From the NCBI GenBank assembly GCA_964499935.1, contig CAZCMS010000014.1, forward strand, positions 1 through 7,750: a stretch of 7,750 nucleotides of DNA, written 5' to 3'. The stretch comes from CALBGR01 sp964499935 (GTDB taxonomy: Bacteria > Patescibacteriota > Saccharimonadia > Saccharimonadales > UBA4665). The position numbers and the translations under genes were made by a program. Below are positions 1 through 7,447 of the stretch, one piece after another (the stretch's first letter is position 1; every line of letters starts with the position of its first letter). Below the pieces are notes generated by a model. The model searched no databases and was not told the DNA's origin. It saw nothing but the letters and a program-made list of their open reading frames with translations.

Positions 1-55
1 TTTACTGTTTTTGCTTGTGTTTATCGAAGCCACGATAAAAAAGAAAAAAATAATT
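1..55 (+). repeat. Left terminal inverted repeat (55 bp)
   Basis: These 55 bases are the perfect reverse complement of 7696-7750; identity stops at position 56 (T here, C in the other copy). The repeat starts with three T's, which suits protein-primed initiation with sliding back, and holds a 7-bp hairpin at 20-39. A perfect repeat at both edges of the window marks it as a full-length linear replicon. The stop codon of the leftmost gene (21-23) lies inside the repeat. Confidence 0.96.
20..39. repeat. Hairpin inside the TIR (mirrored at 7712-7731)
   Basis: TTTATCG (20-26) pairs with CGATAAA (33-39) around a 6-nt loop, AAGCCA. As part of the TIR it occurs at both ends. It could be a recognition structure for the terminal protein/DNA polymerase complex or a structure at transcript 3' ends. 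The pairing is seen; the role is inferred. Confidence 0.6.
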
Positions 56-263
56 TAACGTCCATGATTCGTGGGACGTAGAACCCCAAAGAGAATTGCA
101 CTCCCAGGAGTCGCCTATGAAGCGCTCCCCGGACTACCGTGTGGGGTCTTAATAATTGTGCGAGTAGCCTCCTCTTCGCACCTCTTCTCCCCTGTATGAG
201 AAAATCCCTCAATGATTTTAGATCATCTACTTTTGTAAGTGAGTTGTTTATAACGTTAGTCAT
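21..263 (-). CDS. Small basic arginine-rich protein of unknown function (80 aa)
   Basis: An 80-codon frame opens with AUG 15 nt after the stop of the preceding gene and ends with TAA inside the left TIR. I recognise no family. The middle (about residues 25-55) is rich in arginine, with runs such as GRRGAKRR and HRRLLG, suggesting nucleic-acid binding. The C-terminus is hydrophobic (KLFFSFLSW) and partly encoded by the TIR. Codon use differs from the polymerase genes: AGG, CGG, GGG and CTC appear, and its only tryptophan is UGG. The DNA beneath is much richer in G+C (41 of 70 bases at 81-150). It has no copy of the CCCAGACTAT promoter, so it would depend on readthrough from the leftward unit. 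A structured RNA instead of a protein is a real alternative. Confidence 0.5.
   Translation of the reverse strand: MTNVINNSLTKVDDLKSLRDFLIQGRRGAKRRLLAQLLRPHTVVRGALHRRLLGVQFSLGFYVPRIMDVKLFFSFLSWLR
58..181. other. G+C-rich island with several short inverted repeats
   Basis: In an otherwise A+T-rich element this stretch has several possible helices: ACGTCC 58-63 with GGACGT 74-79, ACCCC 83-87 with GGGGT 143-147, a tight ACTCC/GGAGT hairpin within 102-113, and GTGCGA 158-163 with TCGCAC 176-181. It overlaps the 80-aa frame. It may be a structured RNA or 3' processing element near the left end, or simply G+C-rich coding DNA. No tRNA or recognisable rRNA is seen. Confidence 0.4.
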
Positions 264-278
264 AACTTATCGTTTTAT

Positions 279-587
279 TTAAAAATAAGAAAAAAGACAA
301 AGCACGAAGAAGAAAAGAACAAAAGGATAGATTTTTACATAGTACGGATAAAAAGAAATATAAAAAAGAAAAACAGCGAGAATGTTAAAAATAAAAATCA
401 CGAATCAATATCAAATATTTTCTGGTGTAAGAAATTCTTCTGTTTTTTCAAATCGAAAGGAAAAAGCTTTTGATTCCATTTTTGTAAGATTATAAAATCA
501 GAAACGGGGGGTGTCTATTTTTTCTCAAACAAAACTATATTTTTTAACAAAATGTTTTACTCTATCTTCCACTTTACACAAATTAAT
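279..587 (-). CDS. Small two-span membrane protein, unknown family (66-102 aa)
   Basis: With UGA=Trp the frame is open from just after a stop at 588-590 to TAA at 279-281. Possible starts are AUU 587, UUG 581, AUA 518 (79 aa) and AUG 479 (66 aa); the coordinates give the maximal frame. The first part is soluble and basic. From the AUG come a charged stretch (MESKAFSFRFEKTEEF) and then two hydrophobic spans, about residues 59-79 and 87-102 of the maximal frame, split by a short YPYYVKIYP turn. It therefore looks like an inner-membrane hairpin protein ending right after its second span. Four tryptophans are UGA. It lies between the 656-aa gene and the 80-aa gene, with no CCCAGACTAT element of its own, so it is probably cotranscribed. 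No family recognised; it is invisible under the standard code. Confidence 0.6.
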
Positions 588-707
588 TTATAAAAATTTT
601 TTAAAATGAAAATTTTATTTTTGTTGAAAATTGACGAAATTTGATTATAAAAACCGATAATGATCGATAACACAAGTTCATTAATGATATTTTAAAACCC
701 TATGTCA
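588..707. other. A+T-rich spacer between the 656-aa gene and the small membrane gene
   Basis: This is the longest stretch without a supported gene, about 120 bp. It has no CCCAGACTAT element. It holds a doubled CGATAA (around 652-667) and a 26-codon minus-strand AUG frame (681-601) too short and plain to call. It may be a transcript end or processing region for the long upstream gene. Confidence 0.4.
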
Positions 708-2678
708 TTATCTGCTGTAGTCAGATGAGGGGTCTCAAAGATCTGTGATGTTGTCTGATGCTATTATTGTCGAGTAGTGAGGAATCGGACGATGAGAGGT
801 GTTCTGGGTCCTAATCATACCATCTGTCAAATGGCTTAAGTAAAGAACATTTCTGGGTCCGTCAACAGATCGTTCAGTTCAGATTGCAGCAAATGCTTGA
901 TCAAGTTGAGTGATATCTAAATTTGCGAATTGTTGATCATTGGTGTGAGAAATAGTTTCATGCCTTATTTCTAATAAAATCGCTCTGGAATTTGGTGCAG
1001 ACTCTTGATCTCGAGCGGAAAAAATTCCAACATTCGTGTTTATTTGAGTTTCAAAAATTCAGGTTTGGGTTATGATATCGATTGTGTTCGAAACTAAATT
1101 TATTGAAAATGTTCTAAAGCGTGAAATTAAGTTTCTTCTTTGGAGTGCTGCTCGATTAAATCTTCCTATAAAGTAGGTTGAGGATATAAAAATTCTAAAA
1201 GTGCATCAAAAATTTCATAAAGAAGATACGATTCCAATAAGATTCGGTGTTATTGTGTTAACGATCAAATTAAAAGAACTTTGAGCTAGCGGGAAAAAAT
1301 TGTACAAAGTTACCATTAAATTGGCTAAATGTCTTGTTCTACGATTGTTGTTTCCGATACCAGTCTCTGATATTGTTGTTCTTGCTCTAATATCATTAGC
1401 ATCTTGAAAAAAATTATCAACAGCGGTTCTTCCACCAATTATGCGATTTTGGTTAAACCTTATCCTTTGTCGCTCAAAAACAGTATCGAAAAAAATACGA
1501 TTACTGTTGATTCTTGATTGATTACCGTTGACTCCCAATCCTCATCTATTTTGTAAAAGATATCGACGATTGAGTGGAATTCTATGAAATGTGTTGTAAT
1601 GTCTAATAATATTATAATTTCTTCCCGTCCTTCACAAATATCTGAGCATTGAGGCTGCAGTCGCTGCCGCTAGAGCGTTAAAATAATTTTGGGCCGTGGC
1701 TGAAGAAAAAAATCTCCCTAACCTAAAAGCATTAAAATTATAAAGACGACGTTGGTTACCATTATTAGCATTGTTATTCGTACCATTATTTGCATTATTA
1801 CCAGTGTTACCATTTCCTCCATTTTGTCCGTTACCGCTAGGGCCATTTTGATTGTTAAAATTATTATTATTATTATTATTGTTATTTTGTTGTCCCGAAG
1901 TCATTCGTCATCCGGATCCAGTAAACCCTCCTTGACTAGAATTAGTTAAATTATTTCTTACAAAATTCATAGATTGCGAATTCCCATATTCGTTAAATAA
2001 TGGTTTGTCGGTTTGAGTAAAAGTTTCCGAATCGTTGTTAACTTTAAGTGTTTCTTTTTCAATAATTTTTTTTAGTTGTGTTTTATATAATCCTCCAGAT
2101 AATTTATCTTTTTTATTAAAATTATTTTCAAAAGGATCTCCACCATCATTACTTGAGTTATTATTAATTTTAATAGAAATTAATTTTTTTTTTTGAAAAA
2201 TTAAGTAATCTTGTTTTTTAAACTTTGATTTTTCGTTAATATTTGAATAAGTGTAGCAGGCCTTATATTTTTTTTTATTTCTGAATTCTGGTTCTAATTC
2301 AGAATTGGCTTTTATAAACTCACTCTTATTGAAGATATCGATATGTTGCGGATCTGTTTTCTTATCTTTAAAAAGAAAAAAAGTATACGATTTCCCATTA
2401 TCGTATTTTAAATTTTTCCTCAAAGATTTAGAAAAACCATTTTTAGAGTCAGCTAATGCTCTTTTTTGATCTTTATATAAATAAATTGTCAAATTAGTAT
2501 TTGACAATTTTAAAGGATTAATTTGTTTAAAAATTAAATTTAATTGGAAGTTAAAACTGAATATGATGGTAATAATTTTATAAAATAAAATTATATGAAA
2601 ACTTGATTCAAAAAAAATGTTATTTTGAAGAAGTTGAAAAAAAATTAAAAAAAATTCTGAAAAAAATTCTTTTATTAT
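708..2678 (-). CDS. Composite protein of unknown function, candidate terminal protein (656 aa, AUA start)
   Basis: One frame with UGA=Trp, ending in TAA, with eight UGA tryptophans. It opens at AUA-AUA directly after the promoter element. There is no in-frame AUG until residue 237, so a non-AUG start is forced; UUG at 2507 is an alternative. Four zones are visible. Residues 1-57 are hydrophobic (spans about 5-17 and 27-50) and may be a membrane anchor or targeting segment. Residues 58-250 are Lys/Asn-rich and polar. Residues 259-308 are an Asn/Gly linker with an unbroken run of nine Asn. Residues 309-656 form an Arg-rich, higher-G+C domain with an Ala-rich helix (about 336-345) and a hydrophobic stretch (about 467-505). 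I recognise no family. Because the DNA polymerase lacks a terminal-protein domain, and because of its size and basic C-terminal domain, it is a candidate primer terminal protein; a structural or membrane-tethered DNA-binding protein is equally possible. Confidence 0.85.
1860..1880. repeat. ATT trinucleotide microsatellite encoding polyasparagine
   Basis: Seven ATT units on the plus strand read as AAT (Asn) codons on the minus strand, in the linker of the 656-aa protein. The surrounding codons are also Asn and Gly. Such a tract is prone to length change by slippage and marks an inter-domain linker rather than a folded part. Confidence 0.85.
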
Positions 2679-2680
2679 TT

Positions 2681-2695
2681 ATAGTCTGGGAAAAT
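2681..2695 (-). promoter_or_regulatory. Conserved promoter element P1 (drives the 656-aa gene)
   Basis: Reads ATTTTCCCAGACTAT on the minus strand, identical to the copies at 5036-5050, 6905-6919 and 7420-7434. It starts 3 nt after the RNA polymerase stop codon and is followed by AA and the AUA start codon of the next gene. It is probably the recognition site and start point for the plasmid's own T7-like RNA polymerase; a transcript-end or RNA-processing signal is the alternative. Confidence 0.85.
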
Positions 2696-2698
2696 GAT

Positions 2699-5032
2699 TT
2701 ACATCAGGCACGTAATCGGTACGTCGTGCACAAATCTTATTTTTATTCTAAAAACAGTGCCGTAGGAATAAACTAATTTTCCGCAATCAAAAGATGATAT
2801 AATAAAAGCATCATGAATAGAAGCAAATTTTAAATTATACGGTTCTAAATGAAGAATTCTTATTATATCCGAATCGTGAAAATGAGTAAAATTGGGAGAA
2901 AAAGAAGATAGTGTTTGTTTCATATCTTTTTTCTCTGTCAATGATAAATAAGCTCGAGAAGTTCTTTCAGTGTTATTGAAACTATTTTTAAAAACGGTGT
3001 CTAGTTGCTTATTTTCCTGTTTTAAATATAAAAGATTAGAAAAAGCTGTATCGCTTTCCACAAAAAATTCGTTTGTGGGATTAATTTTTTTATTATTGTT
3101 AATTAAATTTTTAATAAAATCTTTAAAAGAAATTGATAACCCCAAATCTTTTCATAATTCATTTTTTATAAATTTAAAAAATAATTCAAATATTTTCTCG
3201 GCTTCTTCGCAATCATTTTCAGATATAAACGGTTTAACGTGTTTAAAACATTCTTCGAATCCGGCAGAATAAGGTATTATCATGCAAAATTTTTTAATCA
3301 TATCTCTTTTAAAATATTTTTTGAAATTTTCTTTAATCGAATATTTTTGATCAAAAAAATCCGCTATAACTAAATAAGTGTCTACAAAATTATTCTCTTT
3401 CCCCAAATTAAGATATTTCAATTTTTCAAAATCAGAGGAACCGGTACTATAAACTTGAATTTGGTATCCGGATGCTGTGGCATCTTTTAATATAACTCGT
3501 TTTTTAGTATCTCCGTTTAAAAATGCGCTAAGCCCGAATCTGTAACACTCCATTTCTATGACATCTGCTTTGGTTTTTAATGATAATGCACTTCAATTTA
3601 TTTTTAATTTTTCATATAATATGTTTTTTTCATTCATAAAAAACTCTTCCCCCTTTTTTAAAATTTCTTCTAAGGGTGTGTTTATTTGAGTTTTTCTAAT
3701 TGAATCAAATTTACCCATTCCTATCAAATAAAATCCTACAATTTCTTGAGAAGATTGCGACATTTTAAGTTTTTTTTTTTCAAATAATCTTACAAAAATT
3801 TTAACATACTCGTCCCAATTAAAATAATTTTTACTAAGCTTTCCGTCAGGTCCGTAATGAAAACAATAACGAGAAAGCTTAAATTGTGTAAATGTTAAAG
3901 AAGAGCAATAATATTTTCGACCTCTATAATCATTTGTAGATGATAAAAAGTATGTTTCTTCTCATTTGTGATTTAAAAAAATATAAATTTTTTCGTCTTC
4001 CAATAATTTGGAATATCGTTTTTGTAACTCCGCTCGTTCTATTTTTTCTTTTTCTCCTCAATTGACGATTTCGAATGTTTTTTCTATTTTTTTTTTAGTA
4101 ATTTCTAGATTAATTTTGATTTCGTCGTAATTTAAATAATCTCAAAAGATACTTTTAATATGTTGAATAAACTCAACATCAGGATAAAATTTTGTTTCAG
4201 CGTAAAGATTTCTTAATTGTTTATTTTTCACATTAAAGGCTACGGAATTAAATGGGTTTGTTTTATCATAAATTTCAGCGCGAACGTAAGAAGGTCCGGA
4301 GGTTAGTGTTCTATTTTCTATTTTTATCTTATTTCCTATTTTTATTTCAATGTTATAATCTTTAATTGACAAAGGATGTCTGTGAAATTTATTTATTACA
4401 TTAAAAACTTTATTAAAAGAGTAATCGTTCGTCAACTTATAATTTATTATAGTTTTAAAGTATCCCTTTTGCAATCCAATCGCCAAATGCACATAATTTT
4501 TTTTTTCATCAATCACTTTTTCGTTTATCAATATTTTTAAACTAACTTGAATCAAAGTTTTAATTTTTTTTATTTTTTTAAAATCTAAAAAAAAATTAAG
4601 AGTTATTAATAAATTTTGTAAAATTTCAACATTTCGCGTAAAAATAACATGTGAATTTGTATAAGAATTGGACATCGCAAAAATATAATTCTTGTTTAAC
4701 TCCTCGATTGATGAAGATTGCATCGGTACTTGAAAAGAAAACGAATTTAATATGTTCAAATATATAAAAAATATTCATTGGTCATCAAACAATTTTTTTA
4801 AAATATTTACTATCACGGATTTAGTTGAATTTTTTAACATTTCTTCTTCAAAATTTATGTAATGTTTATAAAAAATTTCATGGTTTTGAGTAGGTAAAAG
4901 AGAGGAAATTTCTTCGTCGAAATCAAATTTTTGAGAAAAAGACATTTCTTCGTAATTATATATTTTTTTTAAGTTATATTCAAAATTTTTAAGCATAACG
5001 GATAACTCTGACATCTCTGTTATTTCTATCAT
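2699..5032 (-). CDS. Single-subunit DNA-dependent RNA polymerase (T7/mitochondrial type)
   Basis: A 777-aa frame, continuous only with UGA=Trp (W86, 297, 325, 357, 480 and 627; the one UGG is W406). It would transcribe the plasmid inside the organelle. All palm/fingers landmarks of the T7 RNA polymerase family appear in order. DYRGRKYY at 368-375 matches the DxRGR motif. Motif A is D517 in DATASGYQ (T7 D537). Motif B is R576-x3-K580-x3-M584-x3-Y588 (T7 R627, K631, M635, Y639). SPNFTHFHDSD at about 712-722 matches the conserved PNFxHSxD segment. Motif C is H740-D741 in IHDAF (T7 D812). Length is near T7 (883 aa), with a divergent N-terminal 300 residues where promoter binding is expected. Oddities: the Gly after the motif B Tyr is Ser (PYSAG), and only 36 residues follow motif C. 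AUG at 5032 follows the promoter element by 3 nt; an AUA sits just before it. Confidence 0.96.
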
Positions 5033-5035
5033 TAT

Positions 5036-5050
5036 ATAGTCTGGGAAAAT
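5036..5050 (-). promoter_or_regulatory. Conserved promoter element P2 (drives the RNA polymerase gene)
   Basis: Full ATTTTCCCAGACTAT on the minus strand, followed by ATA and then the AUG of the RNA polymerase. If this polymerase uses the element, the gene controls itself. With hardly any leader possible, the mRNA must be leaderless or nearly so; no Shine-Dalgarno-like sequence is present. Confidence 0.85.
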
Positions 5051-5058
5051 AAAAAAAA

Positions 5059-5068
5059 CCCAGACTAT
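5059..5068 (+). promoter_or_regulatory. Variant promoter core P3 (drives the DNA polymerase gene)
   Basis: Only the core CCCAGACTAT is kept. The upstream ATTTT of the other copies is replaced by an A run, because it shares its spacer with the opposing P2. It is followed by AAG and an in-frame AUA (5072). The weaker match may mean less transcription of the DNA polymerase than of the RNA polymerase. Confidence 0.75.
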
Positions 5069-5071
5069 AAG

Positions 5072-6901
5072 ATAAAATTTTTAGTAATGGATATCGAAAC
5101 TTACGAAAACAAGAGTCAAGTCGTGCCTTATCTTTTTATTTTAACTGATGGGAAAAATTACTACAATTTTTATTATGATGGTAACGACATCGTTGCTTTG
5201 TTTTTAAATCAAATTGAAAAAAAATGTTACGAATGAAATTTAAAAAAAATAGAAGTCTACACCCATAATATAAATTTTGACGGTTACGTGTTAATAGAAT
5301 ATTTTTTGAAAAAAAACATTTACTATGTTTGATTTTTACGAGAATTGGATTTATATTATATTGAATTTAAATATAAGGGTACGGATATAAGAATAAGATG
5401 CTCGTATAAATTATTAGGAACGTCGGTAGAAAAACTCGGAACTATTCTCGAAAAAAAAGGAAATCATCTTTTCAAAAAAATTTTTCCACATAAGTTTATC
5501 AGCGAAACTACTTTAAATTATATCGGGTACGTTTCGGAAAATTTTTTTGAAAATAAAGAGGACTACGATAATTTTAATAAAAAATGATCACAACCGTGTG
5601 ACATAAAAAAAATTGCAATTGATTACGCGCAAATGGACGTTAAAATTGTTTACGAAGCGTTGATCACTTTTTTTGAAATTTCTAAAGTAAAAGAATTAGC
5701 TAATTCTTTTTCTTTTTCTTCTTATAGTTATAAAATTTTTTCAAAATATTTTGACACAAAAAAAATAAATAAAATTAAATTAGAAAACAATGAAAAAAAT
5801 TATATTGAAAATGCTTATTTCGGAGGAAGAACTGAAATTTTTGGAAATACGAAAACTGGTATTATACATAGATTCGACTTTCCAGGTATGTATGCTTCGT
5901 GTATGAAAGAAAAATTTCCGATAGGTAAACCCCGTTTCGATAAACCAAAAGATTTCGATAAACAAGGATTTTATACAGTTTCGGTATTTTCAGATTTAAA
6001 ATATCCAATTTTACCACTAAGATCAACCGACAATCGAATACTTTATCCTAATGGTAATTTTACAGCAAGACTCACTCGCGACGAATTTATTTTATTTTTG
6101 GAAAAAGGTGGTAAAATTGAAAAAATTCATTCAGCATTAATTTACGAAAACGAAGATTACGTTTTTGAAGAATTTGTAAATAATTTTGAAAAAATAAAAA
6201 TAAAAGGTGATTTCTATAAATTATATAGTAAAAAAATAATAAATAGTTTATACGGATCCTTTGCTTTAAAAAAAGAAAAAATTAAATACGTTCTTTTACA
6301 AAACGAACACGAATTGTTTTTTTTGATGGAAGAAAAACGATTAAAAAATTTTGTACAACACGGCAATATGATAATTGCCGGCATCGAATCAAAAACACAC
6401 GACACTCGAGAAAATAGAAATCTTGCATACGCAGCTTTTATAGCCGCAAAAGCACGAAACAAATTACATAAAAATATTTACATATTAGACGATCATTATA
6501 CAAAAAAATATAAAGAAAAGTATAAACTTTTATATTTGGAAACAGATTCGATAGATGTTTCGTTGCCAGAAAATTGCGAAGGAGAAAACATTGGTGATGT
6601 TACATGACAAAAAACTTATTGCGGGGGGGTATACATTTCTCCTAAATTTTATTTATTAAAGGATAATAAACCGAAAATTAAAGGAATTATGCACTCAACG
6701 CACAACTATCAGGAAATTTATAACTCTTTCTATAATAACAAAGATGACATGTTATTTGAAAAACAATTACAATTTTCCAAAAGAAATTTCATCTTATCTC
6801 AAAAATATGTTAATAAGAATTTAAAATTAATTAGTTATGAAAAACGAATTTTTAGTGATGACAAATTAACTACAAAAAGTCTTATCATTAACGAACAATA
6901 A
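5072..6901 (+). CDS. Family B DNA polymerase, protein-primed type, with 3'-5' exonuclease
   Basis: Replicates the linear element from a protein primer at its ends. Numbered from AUG 5087 (604 aa; phi29 has 575). Exonuclease: Exo I D2-I-E4-T, Exo II HNINFDG (N61, D65), Exo III Y180-AQM-D184. Polymerase: YFGGR linker at 244-248, motif A D264 in FDFPGMYASCM, motif B K382-KIINSLYG390, motif C LETDS (E485, D487), KFY 520-522 as the KxY motif. Four tryptophans are UGA (50, 82, 167, 507). Starting at AUG would put Exo I at residue 2 and remove its preceding beta strand. The in-frame AUA at 5072 adds IKFLV, restores that strand and sits where other genes of the element begin, so I start there. Odd: motif C is ETDS, not the usual DTDS, and no terminal-protein domain precedes the exonuclease. 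Confidence 0.96.
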
Positions 6902-6904
6902 TCT

Positions 6905-6919
6905 ATTTTCCCAGACTAT
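6905..6919 (+). promoter_or_regulatory. Conserved promoter element P4 (drives the 164-aa gene)
   Basis: Full ATTTTCCCAGACTAT, starting 3 nt after the DNA polymerase stop codon (6899-6901) and followed by TA and an in-frame AUA at 6922. The stop-to-start distance is 20 nt, the same as at the RNA polymerase/656-aa junction on the other strand. Confidence 0.85.
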
Positions 6920-6921
6920 TA

Positions 6922-7416
6922 ATACTTCGTAATAATTTAGCACAGAAGCCGACCGAAATTCCGAATATAAAAATTTTTTTACATGAGAGCTGAAAAAATG
7001 CAATTTGCGTAGATTTTGATAATGATTTTTCAATTTTAAATCTTTTTTTAACACTGAAATCGTATTCTGATTCATTAATTTTGATTCCCATTCAAATTAT
7101 AAACTCTATTTTTAAAATCAACGCAAACAAAACAATTTTTACGCAAAGTTTACACCCTTTTACTTTACAAAATATGAATGTTTTTGACTTTGCAATCTGA
7201 TTAAACGAAAGATTGAACAAAGATTGCGTTTACGTCGGTGATGAAATTTATATAAAACGATTTGTGATTATTTTTTCTTCATTTAACTTTTCGATAATGT
7301 ACCCAAAATATCCGTGAAATGAAGAATCTCTCGATTTTGTTAAAAAAATAAACAATTACGATAAAGAGAATATTATTCAAACTCTTTTAAAAGAAATTAA
7401 AGAAACGAAAAAATAA
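6922..7416 (+). CDS. Unknown soluble protein, non-AUG start (about 164 aa)
   Basis: A UGA=Trp frame open from the promoter element to TAA at 7414-7416. The first in-frame AUG is at 7174 (codon 85), far from the promoter. I therefore take AUA 6922, which directly follows the CTATTA of the element as in other genes; AUU 6958 (152 aa) or AUG 7174 (80 aa) are alternatives. Three UGA tryptophans. The sequence has alternating hydrophobic and polar stretches, including CVYVGDEIYIKRFVIIF near residues 103-120, and a charged, probably helical C-terminus rich in Lys and Glu. No signal peptide or clear membrane span. No family recognised. Its place after the DNA polymerase suggests a replication accessory role, such as single-strand DNA binding or a small terminal protein, but no motif proves this. 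The next promoter starts 3 nt after its stop. Confidence 0.75.
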
Positions 7417-7419
7417 TTT

Positions 7420-7434
7420 ATTTTCCCAGACTAT
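7420..7434 (+). promoter_or_regulatory. Conserved promoter element P5 (drives the rightmost membrane gene)
   Basis: Full ATTTTCCCAGACTAT, again exactly 3 nt after the upstream stop codon. An in-frame AUA (7439) and then AUG (7448) follow. This is the last copy before the right end. Confidence 0.85.
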
Positions 7435-7447
7435 TAATATATCAACA

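Larger units (their letters stand above)
5035..5069. repeat. Central inverted repeat formed by the divergent promoters
   Basis: TATAGTCTGGG (5035-5045) and CCCAGACTATA (5059-5069) are perfect inverted arms around a 13-nt A-rich spacer. The palindrome is made by two promoter cores facing away from each other: the left arm serves the RNA polymerase gene, the right arm the DNA polymerase gene. The two transcripts leave from start points about 30 bp apart. Confidence 0.85.

Noticed and set aside
601..681. 26-codon AUG frame in the spacer after the 656-aa gene
   Set aside because: Too short, no promoter element, and composition no different from A+T-rich spacer.
811..860. TTCTGGGTCC repeated twice about 40 bp apart, resembling the promoter core
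   Set aside because: It shares only CCCAGA with the element, lacks the CTAT part, and lies inside coding sequence; probably chance.
1752..1949. Plus-strand 65-codon frame rich in Ile
   Set aside because: It is the antisense of the Asn/Gly repeat linker of the 656-aa protein; the ATT repeats read as polyisoleucine.
2970..3272. Plus-strand 100-codon frame
   Set aside because: Antisense shadow of the RNA polymerase gene; no promoter element and no family features.
5780..6462. Minus-strand frames opposite the DNA polymerase
   Set aside because: They lie opposite motif-bearing coding sequence, with no promoter and no recognisable domain.
2699..6901. Both polymerases as degraded pseudogenes with in-frame stops
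   Set aside because: All interruptions are UGA; reading UGA as Trp restores full frames with every catalytic motif in order.
6866..7091. Two minus-strand frames after the DNA polymerase
   Set aside because: They overlap each other and the plus-strand promoter P4 and 164-aa gene, which carry the stronger signals.
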